Part shown: positions 61,928-64,000 of the stretch, piece after piece
Numbering within the stretch: the stretch's first letter is position 1
Layout: each line of letters opens with the position of its first letter
Notes under the pieces: model-generated
The model's input: the letters and a program-made list of their open reading frames with translations, nothing else
The model's database searches: none
What the model was told of the DNA's origin: nothing
Translations under genes and position numbers: made by a program
Origin: Balneolaceae bacterium
Lineage (GTDB): Bacteria > Bacteroidota > Rhodothermia > Balneolales > Balneolaceae
DNA length: 64,000 nucleotides
Direction of reading: 5' to 3'
Assembly (NCBI GenBank): GCA_009711805.1
Contig: VEMX01000035.1
Coordinates: forward strand, 1-64,000

Positions 61928-64000
61928 TCAGTGCAACTTGTCCAATACTTGTTTGTACACTTTCTGAATTGTAGAATCTTTTTGTAGTATTTTAGTGGTA
62001 TCCATTCGGTTTTCGAAAGCTTCCAAAAGCTGGGTGGCTTTTACCTCATCTTCCAATGCTATATAGCTTTGAATAAGTTGTAAGCTTGTTTCTCCTACCA
62101 TGGGTGTGTAGTATCTTGGATTCAGCTCTTCATAAATGTCAAGAGATTTTGAAAAGTGCCTGGCTGCTAATGTGTAATTACCGGCCATGTAGAAATTTTC
62201 AGCTCTGTATTCATGGAGTTTAGCATAGTTGTTATGCTCAGGAGAAATGTATTCTTTATATACAGAATCAGCTTTTATGTAATACTCATTTGCATCATCA
62301 TATTTACCTTCTACAGACAGCAATTGCCCATAGGATCTGTAATTAGTTCCCATGTAGTAATGAGTTGGGCCGTAGATATCTATGTATAAGCCGAGGACTT
62401 CTTCCCGCAGTTCTTTTGACTTTTGATATTCACCTATACTGAAATAGACGTCTGAAAGATGATTTTTGGAAATAGCTATGTTGGGGTGTTCTTTCCCAAA
62501 TATTTCGGTATCCATTTCCAAAGCTTCCAGGTACAGTGATTCGGCCACACTAAAATTGCTTAGCGTTTTTTCTAAAACAGCCAAATTTGTTAAAGTAGCC
62601 GAGATGTTATAATGAGGCATATCCCCATAGATGCGTTTCTTTGCCTGGAGAGATTGGTTAAGATATTTACGGGATTCATCATAACGAGCCTGAGTCATAT
62701 AAAACAAACCAAGGTCATTCATTACACTGGCGGTTATAATGTCATCTTCACCGTGAAACTGCTTGCTTATATCAAGCGCAAGGGTGATAAGGGAATCTGC
62801 CTGTTTGTTTTCTCTGTGAAGATAGTGGGAGCGGGATACACTGCGAAGAAGGCCGATATACCGGGAACTGTCCATGTCAGCCTGAGCTTTCAGGATGTTC
62901 AATGCTTTGTTAAATAATTGCTGAGACTCATCATACCGGCTAAGCGATTCAGTATTGTATCCTTGGTGGCTGTAGAGTTCAGCAAAAAGAAGATCAGTGG
63001 GGGGAAGGTGAGTCTCAAAAATATCTTCTGCTTTCCGAAGGTATTCTATACTTTCCCCGTAGTTTCCCAGATCATATTCTACACTTGCAATCTGCATATA
63101 ACTTTTACCGGCATGTACAGAGCTCGAATCGAAATGCTGCACATTTAATTCCAGGTTTTGGGTAGCCAGCTCAAGAGCCTTTTGGTGCTGATTTATATTT
63201 CCGTAGATATCCGAAAGCGTGTTCAACAGTTCCGATTTAAGAGTGGGAGCAAGATCTTTCTCCAGAAGCTGTGAAGTGCCAATATTAAGAAGTTCGGTAA
63301 CAGTCAGGGAGTAGTCACCCCCCGAGATTGGATCACTTCCTGAAAAAAGGTCCACTAACAAGTCTTTTATTTCGGTAGCCTTCTGGGCTTCCATTTCTGC
63401 AGTTTGTCGCTGTTGGTCCAGTTGATAGGTGTAATATCCTGTAATGCTTATAAGAAGCAGCAATACAAAGGAGGTAATGCCAAGCTGTTGTTTATTACGG
63501 CGAACAAACTTTTTGGTGAGGTATGAAAAAGTATCTTTTGAAGCCTTGACGGGTAGGTTCTTTAGGTACCGGACGATATCATCCCTGAACTCGGAAGCAG
63601 AAGAATAGCGTTCTTCTGCTTCTTTTCTCAGGGCCTTTTGGGTAATAGCTTCCAGGTCGCCTTTAAGTGTTGCGATCAATGTGGGTTTAGTAGTTCCAAA
63701 ATGTTGTTCAATTTCGGAGGGAGCTTTGGGACTTACAGACTCGTTGAGCGGAAGGGGAGGCTGACTTAAAATAACTTTTTCAACTTCCCTGATGCTTTTC
63801 TTTTTGAAATTAAAAGTAGGGGTATTCGTCAAAAGGCAATGTAACAGGCCTCCAAGGGCGTAAATATCGGTTTGAAGCAAGGGAGATTGTTCCAGCACTT
63901 GTTCCGGTGCGGCGTACTGGGGAGTCCACAGCCGTTGTTCTGGTTGAGTGAGCAGCGGGTCGGGAGAATCTTCATTCTCTAACAGTTTAGCAATACCAAA
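61928..64000 (-). CDS. Ser/Thr protein kinase with TPR domain, partial
   Basis: This gene runs off the right edge, and 690 codons are visible. The first residues are FGIAKLL (from the kinase DFG motif), then WTPQYAAPEQ (the APE motif at 31-33). The end of the kinase domain follows with TDIYALGGLLHCLLTN and EAITQKALRKEAEERYSSASEF. A membrane helix (about 173-194, ITSFVLLLLISITGYYTYQ) separates it from about 480 residues of tetratricopeptide repeats of the kinesin-light-chain type (for example HPNIAISKNHLSDVYFSIGEY). This is a transmembrane signalling kinase with an external TPR sensor or scaffold. Such kinase-TPR fusions are common in Rhodothermia/Balneolota. Confidence 0.93.
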   Translation of the reverse strand, partial: FGIAKLLENEDSPDPLLTQPEQRLWTPQYAAPEQVLEQSPLLQTDIYALGGLLHCLLTNTPTFNFKKKSIREVEKVILSQPPLPLNESVSPKAPSEIEQHFGTTKPTLIATLKGDLEAITQKALRKEAEERYSSASEFRDDIVRYLKNLPVKASKDTFSYLTKKFVRRNKQQLGITSFVLLLLISITGYYTYQLDQQRQTAEMEAQKATEIKDLLVDLFSGSDPISGGDYSLTVTELLNIGTSQLLEKDLAPTLKSELLNTLSDIYGNINQHQKALELATQNLELNVQHFDSSSVHAGKSYMQIASVEYDLGNYGESIEYLRKAEDIFETHLPPTDLLFAELYSHQGYNTESLSRYDESQQLFNKALNILKAQADMDSSRYIGLLRSVSRSHYLHRENKQADSLITLALDISKQFHGEDDIITASVMNDLGLFYMTQARYDESRKYLNQSLQAKKRIYGDMPHYNISATLTNLAVLEKTLSNFSVAESLYLEALEMDTEIFGKEHPNIAISKNHLSDVYFSIGEYQKSKELREEVLGLYIDIYGPTHYYMGTNYRSYGQLLSVEGKYDDANEYYIKADSVYKEYISPEHNNYAKLHEYRAENFYMAGNYTLAARHFSKSLDIYEELNPRYYTPMVGETSLQLIQSYIALEDEVKATQLLEAFENRMDTTKILQKDSTIQKVYKQVLDKLH

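Overview
The window looks like chromosome of a Balneolota/Rhodothermia-type bacterium of the Bacteroidota superphylum. This is inferred from gene content, not from an rRNA. The indicators are three '6-bladed beta-propeller' exported proteins, a TPR-bearing Ser/Thr kinase, a two-domain M16 lipoprotein peptidase, DUF3109 next to rpoN, a BamA-like Omp85 protein, DUF2795, several TTG starts and mostly weak Shine-Dalgarno sequences. No rRNA or tRNA gene was recognised.

Layout. (1) 1-7.8 kb is an A+T-rich accessory island. It holds a 5'-truncated unknown gene, an AAA_13-type ATPase broken by two 1-base frameshifts and a 3' truncation, and an AraC-type HTH fragment joined directly to that ATPase. 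Next come a small secreted four-cysteine peptide, a propeller lipoprotein and a membrane-anchored CxxC thioredoxin-like protein. A ParE-type toxin-antitoxin pair, an integron attC-like site, an unknown gene, a lipoprotein and two remnants of a RAYT-type repeat complete it. (2) 7.8-13.1 kb is core: M16 peptidase, DUF3109 and rpoN. (3) 13.3-14.2 kb is a non-coding tandem repeat of about 222 bp. (4) 14.6-17.5 kb is a second peptide locus: MauE-like membrane protein, four-cysteine secreted peptide, propeller, a private signal peptidase I and an HTH regulator homologous to the fragment in the first locus. (5) 17.6-26.1 kb is an RND permease - membrane fusion protein - RND permease operon ending in a third propeller gene. 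(6) 26-40.6 kb is mostly housekeeping: miaB, pyrE, pgpA, pgsA, cinA, ftsX, a Fur-family regulator, acyl-CoA ligase, GT2 glycosyltransferase and a YfcE-like phosphodiesterase. (7) 40.6-45.3 kb is a tight four-gene cluster: glutamine-synthetase-like ligase, APH-like kinase, HAD phosphatase-like protein and phytoene-desaturase-like oxidoreductase. (8) 45.5-64 kb holds a universal stress protein, serine hydrolase, rlmD, cNMP-binding protein, BamA-like protein, tatA, gatA, SDR, M28, prmA and Ppx. These are followed by an ECF sigma factor, intergenic palindromic repeats, a GIY-YIG fragment and a Ser/Thr kinase-TPR protein that runs off the right edge.

The strongest candidate for an undescribed system is the pair of peptide loci (2.6-4.9 kb and 14.6-17.5 kb). 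Both encode an exported peptide with four cysteines after an E-[DE]-A-x-A leader end. In both, a strong hairpin begins 18 nt after the peptide stop codon and a G-R-G-P-x-E-F propeller gene follows it. Both also carry a thiol-redox-type membrane protein and a related AraC-type HTH protein, and one adds its own signal peptidase. The leaders resemble the NVEALA peptides that occur beside propeller genes in Bacteroidota. The function is unknown; a secreted, redox-matured peptide paired with a propeller protein is an inference.
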